A stretch of 64,000 nt of DNA from Thermosediminibacter oceani DSM 16646 (lineage in GTDB: Bacteria; Bacillota; Thermosediminibacteria; Thermosediminibacterales; Thermosediminibacteraceae): NCBI RefSeq assembly GCF_000144645.1, contig NC_014377.1, forward strand, positions 1,674,001-1,738,000, in the 5' to 3' direction. Position numbers and translations under genes: made by a program. Shown here one piece after another: positions 36,086 to 43,528 of the stretch; within the stretch, counting starts at the first letter, position 1; each line of letters begins with the position of its first letter. Under the pieces are notes generated by a model. The model was not told the origin of the DNA. It searched no databases and saw only the letters and a program-made list of their open reading frames with translations.

Positions 36086-36097
36086 GTCTACAAGCTG

Positions 36098-36126
36098 AAA
36101 GCGGTTCCCTTTATAAGAACCGCTTT
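36098..36126 (-). repeat. Right copy of 29-bp direct repeat; terminator of the dehydratase-like gene
   Basis: Identical to 34474-34502. Its hairpin lies 19 nt beyond the stop of the minus-strand gene at 36145 and is followed there by T-rich IS-end sequence. Confidence 0.9.
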
Positions 36127-36144
36127 TTCAGTGTCTTTGTTTTT

Positions 36145-37416
36145 TCAGCCGAGCATTTCAAGAAAAGCCTGAACCCGGGTTTTTACCTGCTCCGAATCAT
36201 TTTCGCTGTAATCAGTTTCAATGAGAATAACGGGTATCCCTTCCTTCTGCAAAGCCCGCCTGACAAGTTCATACTCCACAGCGTAGGGCTGGCAGAACTG
36301 CAGATTATAGTAAATGACGCCATCAGCCTCGTATTCCCTGGCCAGGCGTATTATATCATCGATTCTGCCGCGGTTGGGGGTAAAGCATGCGCAGTTAGTC
36401 TTCATGTACCTTTCAGCAAGAGCTCTAAACTGCCCTTCCAGCGTGTTTGAAGCCTCTTCCACGAAGTTTTCAAAGTATCTGGTGCCGGTGCAGGTTTCCT
36501 CGCAGACCACAACGGCACCGCTCGATTCCACTATGTGGTGCAGTTTCCAGTTCGGTATAGCCATGGGAGTACCGGTTATGAGGATACGCTTTGCGTGGGC
36601 CGGGAAAACGCCTTCCCCCGACTTTACCCTTTCCTCCAGTTCGTCGCAAAGGTCGTTTACTTTAGAGGTAAAACGCTCCGGATCATCGTAAAAAGCTATC
36701 TGGCTAACCAAAAGGGCATCCTTTCCGCTGATGGGTACCGGCCTTGCCTTCCTCAGTTCATAAAGGCGCTTTAGAGCCCTTCTCTTTTCGTTTATAAGCC
36801 TTATCGCATCTTTCAATTTATCCGGGGTTATTTCATTCCCCGTAAGTTTTTCCAGCTTTTCCTTTAGTATCTCAATTTCTTGAACCCAGGCTTTTATATC
36901 AACGTCCCGCTTCATTTGAGGAAGGTGCATCACGTGGATATCGGCATAATTTTCAAGTATTTCCCAGGCCTTTTTCTTACCGTCGCAGGTCGTCTCACCT
37001 ACAAGCAGGTCGCAGGACTGAAAGTAAGGACACGTCCTGGTTATTTTTGCCCCCATAAAAGATTTGATCAGCGGACATGTGTTTTTGGGCAGTACCTTTT
37101 CCCCATCAGGCACCCAGAACTGGGACCCGCCGCACAACCCTATGCCTATGGCTCCTGCGGCAACTATAAGCTCGTCGGGCACGTAAACGCAGAAGGTGCC
37201 CACCACCTTGCCCCCGTCATCCTTATGCCGCTTTAGTTCTTCGGGCCTGAGGCCGTGAATCGAAGATACCACCAGATTAAAGTAGTTCATTCCTTCCGGC
37301 CGGTTTTCCTGAGAAAGATACACGTCAGCGAAAAAGCCTGGCAGCAGGTTGCATAGCTGATCGTGCTTTTCAAGGTCAATGTCCATCGATTCCCATAACT
37401 TTTTGTAATCGGTCAT
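36145..37416 (-). CDS. 2-hydroxyacyl-CoA dehydratase / double-cubane-cluster protein family (HgdB/YjiM-like)
   Basis: A 423-residue iron-sulfur protein. Cysteines fall in G-L-C-G-G-S-Q-F, N-T-C-P-L-I-K-S, T-C-P-Y-F-Q-S-C-D-L, C-E-E-T-C-T-G and Q-F-C-Q-P-Y, the layout of the dehydratase D-component fold. The single-gene form, without a second subunit or an adjacent ATP-dependent activator, is closer to the double-cubane-cluster protein (DCCP) of Carboxydothermus and YjiM than to a CoA-ester dehydratase. DCCPs carry an [Fe8S9] cluster and reduce small molecules such as acetylene in vitro; the natural substrate is unknown. GGGGG lies 7 nt before the ATG. The leader upstream is unusual (see 37413-37601). 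Confidence 0.87.
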   Translation of the reverse strand: MTDYKKLWESMDIDLEKHDQLCNLLPGFFADVYLSQENRPEGMNYFNLVVSSIHGLRPEELKRHKDDGGKVVGTFCVYVPDELIVAAGAIGIGLCGGSQFWVPDGEKVLPKNTCPLIKSFMGAKITRTCPYFQSCDLLVGETTCDGKKKAWEILENYADIHVMHLPQMKRDVDIKAWVQEIEILKEKLEKLTGNEITPDKLKDAIRLINEKRRALKRLYELRKARPVPISGKDALLVSQIAFYDDPERFTSKVNDLCDELEERVKSGEGVFPAHAKRILITGTPMAIPNWKLHHIVESSGAVVVCEETCTGTRYFENFVEEASNTLEGQFRALAERYMKTNCACFTPNRGRIDDIIRLAREYEADGVIYYNLQFCQPYAVEYELVRRALQKEGIPVILIETDYSENDSEQVKTRVQAFLEMLG

Positions 37417-37601
37417 TTAAAATCCCCCTTAATAACTTTTTCTTTAGTGATGAGGTTCCCGGGATCGCAGCCCCGACTCCAACGAAATGATAGATAATTT
37501 TTGGGCCAAAGACGCCACCTTTTCGGACGGTTTCGTTTTGTCCGGCTTTTCAGAAGAATATCCAATTCAGATTTTATCACCATAGCAGGCGAACCTGCTA
37601 T
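37413..37601 (-). other. Unexplained structured leader / possible 56-aa leader ORF
   Basis: Minus-strand stretch ahead of the dehydratase-like gene. A perfect 8-bp hairpin with a TTCG tetraloop (37582-37601) starts it. A GC-rich block follows (37448-37551) with possible pairings CGGAC/GTCCG, AACGAAA (37531-37537) with TTTCGTT (37481-37487), and GGG/CCC near 37461. The same stretch is open in one frame from an ATG at 37583 to a TGA at 37413 that overlaps the next ATG (ATGA), giving a very basic 56-residue peptide with no RBS. It matches no riboswitch class I know well enough to name. Confidence 0.35.
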
Positions 37602-37690
37602 CGAAATATATAATAAATTAATATTTACTATCGATATTTTTAATAGATGCTCTTTAAAATTGCTTACCGGCGGTTACTCAATCCTTCGCG

Positions 37691-37741
37691 AAAAAAACTC
37701 CCTCCCCGGAAGTTAAATCACCCTTCCGAAGAGGGAGTTTA
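37691..37741. terminator. thiT: Bidirectional terminator after thiT
   Basis: AAACTCCCTC and GAGGGAGTTT form a long stem, extended by CGGAAG/CTTCCG, with a 10-nt loop. It has T tracts on both strands (TTTTTTT on the minus strand). It ends the thiT transcript; it cannot belong to the downstream gene's leader. Between it and 37601 the sequence is AT-rich promoter space. Confidence 0.85.
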
Positions 37742-37751
37742 AAAAATCATT

Positions 37752-38279
37752 TCAATCAGAAACGCCGCAGCCTTCATCCTTACGAATAAAGCGGTAAAGC
37801 ACAAATCTCAATACAAGAAGGCTTATGACTAGTTCGGGCAACAGGTAACCGCCGTTGTAAAGCACCGAGTAGACAAGGGGACTCATACCCTCGGGAGCGT
37901 AGGAGTAAAAGAAGATTACACCTGAAAGAAGGTGCGACAAAAACCGGCCTAAAATGCCCACGGGTATACCGAGATAAATCCTTCTTCCAAACAGCCCTGC
38001 AAAGCCCAGCATTCCGAATGCAAGCGGGTAGTCTAAAATTACCTGCACAGGATGGACGATAAAGGGTTCTATCATTAGCTGCAAAAGACCGTATACCGTT
38101 CCCGCAAAAAATCCTCTGGAAGCTCCATGCCGTACCGAGTAGAGGATGATGGGCACCATACTTCCTAGGGTAACAGAGCCGCCGTAAGGGGCCTGAAAGA
38201 CCTTGAAGAAACTCAATATTGTAGCAATCCCGATCATCAGTGCGCCTTCGATAAATGCAGATAGATTCTGTCTTCTCAT
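37752..38279 (-). CDS. thiT: Thiamin ECF transporter substrate-binding subunit ThiT
   Basis: A 175-residue membrane protein with six hydrophobic segments. The sequence A-P-Y-G-G-S-V-T-L-G-S-M-V-P and the Trp/Tyr/Glu-rich C-terminal half fit the ThiT (YuaJ) S-component, which captures thiamin for a shared ECF energising module. The ATG at 38279 follows GGAGAGG; the longer frame runs into the riboswitch. It is directly controlled by a TPP riboswitch, which settles the substrate. Confidence 0.92.
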   Translation of the reverse strand: MRRQNLSAFIEGALMIGIATILSFFKVFQAPYGGSVTLGSMVPIILYSVRHGASRGFFAGTVYGLLQLMIEPFIVHPVQVILDYPLAFGMLGFAGLFGRRIYLGIPVGILGRFLSHLLSGVIFFYSYAPEGMSPLVYSVLYNGGYLLPELVISLLVLRFVLYRFIRKDEGCGVSD

Positions 38280-38301
38280 AATTATCCTCTCCTTTTTAAT
38301 A

Positions 38302-38333
38302 TTAAAAATAAAAGCCCACCCGTATAGGTGGGC
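38302..38333 (-). terminator. Leader terminator of the TPP riboswitch
   Basis: Minus strand: GCCCACC, loop, GGTGGGC, then TTTTATTTTT. It is located between the TPP aptamer and thiT, the expected attenuator. Confidence 0.9.
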
Positions 38334-38350
38334 AAGTAAATCGATGCGAT

Positions 38351-38446
38351 TCACGTGCTTCCCTACGCGGGCATTACCCCGTTCAGGTTCTGGGGTCGAA
38401 GCCCTGCCATCGGGCTTCCTCTCAGCCGAAGCTCCCCCAGCACGTT
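38351..38446 (-). ncRNA. TPP riboswitch (THI element)
   Basis: Minus strand blocks in order: GGGGGAGC, GCTGAGAGGAAG, the ACCC...AACCTGAACGGGTAAT core, GCCCGCGTAGGGAAG. ACGTGCT/AGCACGT closes P1. It lies between a sigma-A promoter and the leader terminator of thiT. Confidence 0.96.
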
Positions 38447-38479
38447 CAACATTTATCATTTATTATTTTATTTATATTT

Positions 38480-38508
38480 ATTATACATCATTAATAAATT
38501 ATTGCCAA
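38480..38508 (-). promoter_or_regulatory. Sigma-A promoter of thiT
   Basis: Minus strand: TTGGCA, 17 bp, TATAAT, about 35 bp upstream of the TPP aptamer. Confidence 0.85.
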
Positions 38509-38646
38509 TAGCCTTACTTCAGTCCCGGTGAAAAGTAATCACTGCTTTTTTGACAAAACACGAGAAATTTTGAGATAGTACCCGGTTAGGAGGGTTTACC
38601 GGTACATTGCAGCATAGGATGGTAGAATTTTATAACTTATTTCAGT

Positions 38647-38675
38647 TTGCTTTTATTTTTTTAGAGGAGTATAGA
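38647..38675 (+). promoter_or_regulatory. Candidate promoter of the V-ATPase operon
   Basis: TTGCTT, 17 bp, TATAGA, 36 bp before the first ATPase gene. A second candidate (TTGACA near 38550 with a poor -10) lies upstream. Nothing else is evident in 38509-38646. Confidence 0.5.
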
Positions 38676-38710
38676 TTATAAAAAGATCTAATTAAAAAAG
38701 GGTGATCTGC

Positions 38711-39046
38711 TTGGAAGAAAAAATCGTAGGACAATCGATAGAGCGGTTTCTAGAGATAGACAGTAAAGCAGTGGAGATCAGAGAAAAGAGGGATAAAAGT
38801 CTAGCCGACCTAGAGTCCCGCTACCGCCGGGAAATCCAGGAGATGATTGAAAGTTTTAACCGGGAAATCGACCAAACGGTAAAAGACATTTATGCCAAAG
38901 CAATTCTGACAGGTAATCAACAAGTTGAAAAAATACAAAAAGATACGACTGAATTGATAAAAAATATGGAAGCGAGGTTTACGCAAGTTAAAGATGAAAT
39001 AAAGGATGAGTTCATTAATACGATATTTGATCTAAAGAGGTATTGA
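38711..39046 (+). CDS. V-type ATPase subunit G/H (peripheral stalk)
   Basis: A 111-residue, almost wholly coiled-coil protein rich in Glu, Lys and Arg. It is the usual partner of subunit E in the peripheral stalk of A/V-type ATPases. I chose the TTG at 38711 (GGGTG 6 nt upstream) over the GTG at 38702. The stop overlaps the RBS region of the C subunit. Sequence alone is low-complexity; the call depends on its position as the first gene of the operon. Confidence 0.75.
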   Translation: MEEKIVGQSIERFLEIDSKAVEIREKRDKSLADLESRYRREIQEMIESFNREIDQTVKDIYAKAILTGNQQVEKIQKDTTELIKNMEARFTQVKDEIKDEFINTIFDLKRY

Positions 39047-39048
39047 TT

Positions 39049-40092
39049 ATGGACAGGATAACTCGATTTGCCGCCGTCAACACGAAGATAAGAGCAATGG
39101 AACGCAATTTTTTGCAAGACCAGCATTACGCCGAGATGCTTCGGAAAAGGTCTATCGCAGAGCTTGCCGGTTATCTTAGAGAAAATACTCCCTACCGTAA
39201 GCTGTTGGACGATATAAACACCGATAAGTTGAGCAGGGCTACCCTCGAAAGAATCCTTCGACGCAATATGGTGAAAAATCTCGATAAACTGCTTTATTTT
39301 TTTAGAGGGAATTATAAGGAATTTTTGAAGGCGCTGTACCTGAAGTATGAAATCGAGGATTTGAAAAATCTGGCAAGAGACATATATAACAGCTCCGAAA
39401 CTGGCCTGATTGACAGGCCTTATGCGTTTATAGGCAGGTACAGCAATGTACCCTCCGATAAGGTGCTTAAGGCAGAGACTTTAAGAGATCTCATAATGGC
39501 TTTGGAGGGGTCCGAATTTGACGATTACGTAAAGCCCCTGCTTGACGGAAAAAGGGAAAATCTCTTTCATCTGGAAATGGCCCTGGATACGGCTTACTTC
39601 AGCATTTTAAAGAAGAGGTCAGAAAAGCTTGAAAATGGAGATAGAAAAATTCTAGAAAAATGGGAGGGGATGGTATCGGATTTATATAATCTTCAATGGA
39701 TATACAGGGGCAAGAAATTTTACATGCTGTCCCCGGAGGAGTTGCTCAATTACACTATAGACATGGGGGACCGCATCAGCTTTTTAAAGCGCAGGGAACT
39801 GTGCTATTCTATAAATCTCGACGAACTAGATAGTATGGCCGGGGAGCTGGGGTACGGCTTCCTTTTCAAAAAAGACGAAACCGGTGACATATACATGGAA
39901 AGGAGAATAAATAGATTTTTGTTCTACAGACTTAAGGCTTTATTACGACGTTCTCCCATGAGCATAATACAGGCTATCGCTTATGCATTGTTTCTGGAGT
40001 TCGAAATAAAAGACATTATCTCGATAACCGAATGCATTAGATACAACCTTTCACCCGAGGAATCCGGGAGGTTCTTGATAAGGGCGGTATAA
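39049..40092 (+). CDS. V-type ATPase subunit C (AC39/NtpC)
   Basis: A 347-residue, mainly helical protein matching the vATP-synt AC39 family, the funnel that joins the central stalk to the membrane ring. F-A-A-V-N-T-K-I-R-A-M and the closing S-P-E-E-S-G-R-F-L-I are typical. GAGGT lies 7 nt before the ATG. It is second in the operon, ahead of subunit I, rather than between E and F. Confidence 0.88.
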   Translation: MDRITRFAAVNTKIRAMERNFLQDQHYAEMLRKRSIAELAGYLRENTPYRKLLDDINTDKLSRATLERILRRNMVKNLDKLLYFFRGNYKEFLKALYLKYEIEDLKNLARDIYNSSETGLIDRPYAFIGRYSNVPSDKVLKAETLRDLIMALEGSEFDDYVKPLLDGKRENLFHLEMALDTAYFSILKKRSEKLENGDRKILEKWEGMVSDLYNLQWIYRGKKFYMLSPEELLNYTIDMGDRISFLKRRELCYSINLDELDSMAGELGYGFLFKKDETGDIYMERRINRFLFYRLKALLRRSPMSIIQAIAYALFLEFEIKDIISITECIRYNLSPEESGRFLIRAV

Positions 40093-40109
40093 TTAGGAGG
40101 CGAGCTTTT

Positions 40110-42143
40110 ATGGCTATTGAGAAAATGAAGATGATGGGGATAATAGGCAAAATCCCCCAAATGAACAGGATCCTGCGACTAATTATATTAAACGGTAGCA
40201 TGCATGTAATCAACTCCATCTCCAGGATAAGCTCTAGCGATTTCGTCTTACCTCCCAATGAAAAAAATATAGAGGCTTTAGAAGATCTTCCTTATATTAA
40301 ACCGTATACATTGCGGAGGGACTTTTCCCGGGAGGAAGAGGTTGTAAACAACCTCCTGGGCATTTTCAATTTAAAGCCCGCCGTAATACCCGAGTACATG
40401 GGGCAGGATTACGAATTTGACGATTTTATGAAGCAAATTTTCGAAATCTATTCTGAGATACACTCCTTAGCCGAGAGTATAAACCAGAGAAAAAGGTCTA
40501 TAGAAGAAAAAAAGACTTATATAAACAATCTGAGGTACCTCGAAAAGTACAAATTTAATGTGGAACAACTGGAAAAAATGAATTTCCTGACCTTCAAGCT
40601 GCTTAAACTCACGAAGGAAAACTACCTCAAGCTCAAAAAGAATTACGAAAATATACCGGCGGTGGTCTTAAAAATTAAGGATGAAGGCAAAAACGTGGTG
40701 GTAGCCTCTATAACACCGAAAAGCCTTGAAGAAACCGTAGAAAGGATTTTTACTTCCCTCAATTTTGTAGAGCTTCCTCTTCCCGATAGTTTCAACGGGA
40801 CACCGGCCACCGTCATAAAACAGCTGGAAGCCGGTATAAATGAAGATATGAACGCCATTGATTCCATGACAAAGTCCATAGAAAATTACAGGGAAAAATA
40901 CACGGTCGAAGTTGAAAAGGCTTACGCCCGGCTTGCAATGGAAAAGAAGGTTGAGGAGGTTAAAACCAATCTCGCTACGGGTAAGCACCTGTTTTTTATG
41001 TTCGGATTCGTTCCGGAAAGCTGCGTAGTCCGCCTTAAAGAAGAACTCGAAGCTACCTTCGGGAATGACATTATAATAATCGTCGAAGATGTACAAAAAA
41101 GAACGCCGGGCATAACGCCGCCTACGAAATTGAGGAATCTTCCCATTATCAGGCCTTTTGAAGAAATGGTAAAAATGTACGGAGTGCCTGCTTACAACGA
41201 GAAGGACCCGACTTTATTTTTTGCGCTAAGTTATCTCCTGCTCTTCGGAGCCATGTTCGGAGACGTGGGTCAGGGCCTCGTGCTGTTAATCGCCGGGCTC
41301 TTGCTTAGATATCTGAAGGCAAGAACCGCCCTCGGCGGGATCCTGAGCAGTATCGGTTTAAGTTCCACAGTCTTCGGCCTTCTCTACGGCAGCGTGTTTG
41401 GGTCGGAGGAGATAATTCCGGCCCTCCTGGTAAGGCCGATGGCCAATATTAACCTCATGCTGGCGGGGGCTGTCGTTCTGGGTGCTATATTGATAATCCT
41501 TGGGTTTATTTACAGCATAATGAATTCATATATTGAAAGGAACCTCGAGGAAGGTATGTTCGGCAGAAACGGGGTAACAGGCCTCGCATTCTACGTCCTG
41601 CTTTTATATGCAGCTTACAGATATGCTGTTGGAATAGGCGGCCTTTCACCGTACCTTTCGCTTTCCCTGGTTGCACTTATCATCCTGATGGTGTTTAAGC
41701 AGCCGCTGGCCGGCAAAATAACGGGAGCTGAGAAGCTCTACAGACAATTACCGGGGGATTATTACGTAGAGGAAGGGTTTGGTGCTCTCGAAACCCTACT
41801 TTCCGCAATGTCCAATACCATTTCCTTCATCCGGGTGGGTGCCTTTGCTCTAAATCATGCCGGCCTTTATATAGCTTTTGCCACTATGGCCGAAATGACA
41901 AATTCCGGAATCGGAAGCTTTTTCCTCCTGGTACTTGGCAATGCTGTGATAATAGGTCTGGAAGGGTTGATAGTTTTCATACAGGCTTTGAGACTGGAAT
42001 ATTACGAGCTATTCAGCAAGTATTTCAAGGGAGATGGTGTAGAGTATGAGCCCGTAAAAATCAAAAAAGCGATTTCAAGAAAAATTGCTTTCCGGCAAAA
42101 GCGTTTCGCAAAGCGTTCTATTGGCATGAATTATGCAATATAA
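40110..42143 (+). CDS. V-type ATPase subunit I (a subunit)
   Basis: A 677-residue protein. An N-terminal cytoplasmic arm with coiled coils (about 1-350) is followed by seven to eight TM helices. F-G-A-M-F-G-D-V-G-Q-G, S-F-I-R-V-G-A-F-A-L-N-H-A-G-L holds the essential Arg of the ion half-channels, and L-R-L-E-Y-Y-E-L-F-S-K-Y-F is the C-terminal signature. GGAGG precedes the ATG. Confidence 0.95.
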   Translation: MAIEKMKMMGIIGKIPQMNRILRLIILNGSMHVINSISRISSSDFVLPPNEKNIEALEDLPYIKPYTLRRDFSREEEVVNNLLGIFNLKPAVIPEYMGQDYEFDDFMKQIFEIYSEIHSLAESINQRKRSIEEKKTYINNLRYLEKYKFNVEQLEKMNFLTFKLLKLTKENYLKLKKNYENIPAVVLKIKDEGKNVVVASITPKSLEETVERIFTSLNFVELPLPDSFNGTPATVIKQLEAGINEDMNAIDSMTKSIENYREKYTVEVEKAYARLAMEKKVEEVKTNLATGKHLFFMFGFVPESCVVRLKEELEATFGNDIIIIVEDVQKRTPGITPPTKLRNLPIIRPFEEMVKMYGVPAYNEKDPTLFFALSYLLLFGAMFGDVGQGLVLLIAGLLLRYLKARTALGGILSSIGLSSTVFGLLYGSVFGSEEIIPALLVRPMANINLMLAGAVVLGAILIILGFIYSIMNSYIERNLEEGMFGRNGVTGLAFYVLLLYAAYRYAVGIGGLSPYLSLSLVALIILMVFKQPLAGKITGAEKLYRQLPGDYYVEEGFGALETLLSAMSNTISFIRVGAFALNHAGLYIAFATMAEMTNSGIGSFFLLVLGNAVIIGLEGLIVFIQALRLEYYELFSKYFKGDGVEYEPVKIKKAISRKIAFRQKRFAKRSIGMNYAI

Positions 42144-42162
42144 AAATTGGAGGGAATGTAAA

Positions 42163-42567
42163 ATGTACACAGTGGTTTTTCTTGCAATGATCATTTCTGT
42201 TTTAACCGTTGCTGCAGGTATTTACTACAGGCTCGATGGGGCTAAAGCCCGAAAGGTGTTGAGGTGGAGTGTAGGTTTTTACGCGCTCTTAATTGCGGCT
42301 TTTCTCACGTTTATAATGCCTGCCGAGGTCAGAGCGGCCGGTTCGGATAACCCATCGGGCGGCCTAGCCTTTATAGCAGCAGCGCTCTCCACCGGCCTTG
42401 CTACAATAGGTGCGGGTTATGCGGTGGGAGCTGTGGGTTCATCGGCATTGGGAGCAGTGTCCGAAGACCCGAAAATCCTCGGTAAGACGCTCATTTATGT
42501 GGGTCTTGCCGAAGGTATAGCTATCTACGGCCTTATTGTTTCCATCATGATCCTGGGCAGCTTATGA
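42163..42567 (+). CDS. V-type ATPase subunit K (proteolipid ring)
   Basis: A 134-residue membrane protein with about four hydrophobic segments. A hairpin at the C-terminus (about 68-134) carries G-A-G-Y-A-V-G-A-V-G and the ion-binding Glu in G-L-A-E-G-I-A-I-Y-G-L. The Gln/Thr ligands of sodium-binding rings are not evident, so proton coupling is more likely (inference). GGAGGG lies before the ATG at 42163. Confidence 0.93.
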   Translation: MYTVVFLAMIISVLTVAAGIYYRLDGAKARKVLRWSVGFYALLIAAFLTFIMPAEVRAAGSDNPSGGLAFIAAALSTGLATIGAGYAVGAVGSSALGAVSEDPKILGKTLIYVGLAEGIAIYGLIVSIMILGSL

Positions 42568-42577
42568 GGGATAGATT

Positions 42578-42886
42578 ATGAAGGCTTTTGTCTTGAGCGA
42601 CAATGCTGATACGTTAACCGGTATGAGGCTGGCGGGGATTGATGGGAAGGTATTACACGAGAGAGAAGAAGTGCTGAGAGAATTAACGGAGATTTACTCC
42701 AAAAAAGATATTGGTCTTGTCATAATAACCGAGGGGTTGGCAGAAAAAGTAAAGGATCAGCTGAACCGGCTTAAACTCAGAAAAGGCCTTCCCATAATAA
42801 TCGAGGTTCCCGACAGGCATGGCAGCCGCCGCCCGCCGGACTTCCTAACCCGTTATATCAAGGAATCCGTTGGAATTAAGATTTGA
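42578..42886 (+). CDS. V-type ATPase subunit F
   Basis: A 102-residue Rossmann-like central-stalk subunit. L-V-I-I-T-E-G-L-A-E and P-I-I-I-E-V-P-D match family positions. It sits between K and E, 10 nt after K. Confidence 0.88.
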   Translation: MKAFVLSDNADTLTGMRLAGIDGKVLHEREEVLRELTEIYSKKDIGLVIITEGLAEKVKDQLNRLKLRKGLPIIIEVPDRHGSRRPPDFLTRYIKESVGIKI

Positions 42887-42895
42887 GGTGACAAT

Positions 42896-43525
42896 ATGTC
42901 AACGACCATAGATGATAAAATATCCCTCTTTACAAAGGTCATTTTCGAAAGACTGGAACACGAATACAGCGAAAAATACCAGAAGCTTGTGGACCGTTAC
43001 GAAGCTCAAAAAGCGGCTTTATCGGAGGAATTTAAGAAAAAAATGGAGGAAAAAGTATCAGAAGCCGCCCGGGAGGCAAATGTAAAAAGAGAACAGATGG
43101 TCTCCAGGGCCCGTGCTGACGCTCATTTCGAGGTGCTGAGAAAAAGAGAGGAACTCCTGGAAAGGCTTCTGAATGAAGTAAGGGATAAGATAAAAAAATT
43201 TCTCAACACCCCTGGATACATGGAATTTTTGAAAAAGATGCTGGTTCAGGTAACCTCCCGCTTCCCTAAAGGAGAGAAAATAATTTATATCTTTACACCC
43301 ACCGATCTTGGTAAATACGAACAGGTCATTAGGTCCATTATCTCTGACCTGAAGCCCCCGGGCGAATTTGAAATAGTTTCGGGGGATGACAGCATGATCG
43401 GTGGTGTTGTGGCAAGAAGCGAAAGCGGCAGGATAGAGGTGGACCTCTCTGTTGATACTCTCGTAGAAGAGAATCGCAGTGTACTTGCTCGACTCCTCTA
43501 TAATCATCTTAGCGGGGAGGTGTAA
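42896..43525 (+). CDS. V-type ATPase subunit E
   Basis: A 209-residue protein with a long N-terminal coiled coil (about 10-95) and a globular C-terminal domain containing G-G-V-V-A-R-S-E-S-G-R-I-E-V-D, the part that binds the catalytic head. It pairs with subunit G/H. GAGGTG lies before the ATG. Confidence 0.9.
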   Translation: MSTTIDDKISLFTKVIFERLEHEYSEKYQKLVDRYEAQKAALSEEFKKKMEEKVSEAAREANVKREQMVSRARADAHFEVLRKREELLERLLNEVRDKIKKFLNTPGYMEFLKKMLVQVTSRFPKGEKIIYIFTPTDLGKYEQVIRSIISDLKPPGEFEIVSGDDSMIGGVVARSESGRIEVDLSVDTLVEENRSVLARLLYNHLSGEV

Positions 43526-43528
43526 CAA

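Larger units (their letters stand above)
34503..36097 (+). mobile_element. IS1182-type insertion sequence
   Basis: A 1595-bp element bounded by 16-bp imperfect inverted repeats. CAGACTGTCGACAAAG is at the left and the complement of CAGCTTGTAGACAAAG at the right, 13 of 16 matching. It is flanked by identical 29-bp direct repeats. It contains one full-length transposase gene on the plus strand. Each end carries an inward-facing terminator hairpin. The intact gene and perfect flanking repeats suggest a recent, possibly active insertion. Confidence 0.9.

Noticed and set aside
37448-37551. Cyclic di-GMP-I riboswitch on the minus strand
   Set aside because: An AAACC...CGAAA stretch resembles the aptamer start, but the conserved GACGCAAAGC and tetraloop-receptor segments are absent.
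37752-38459. Extended 235-residue form of the ThiT protein
   Set aside because: The added N-terminus is translated from the TPP riboswitch and terminator; the ATG at 38279 has a proper RBS.
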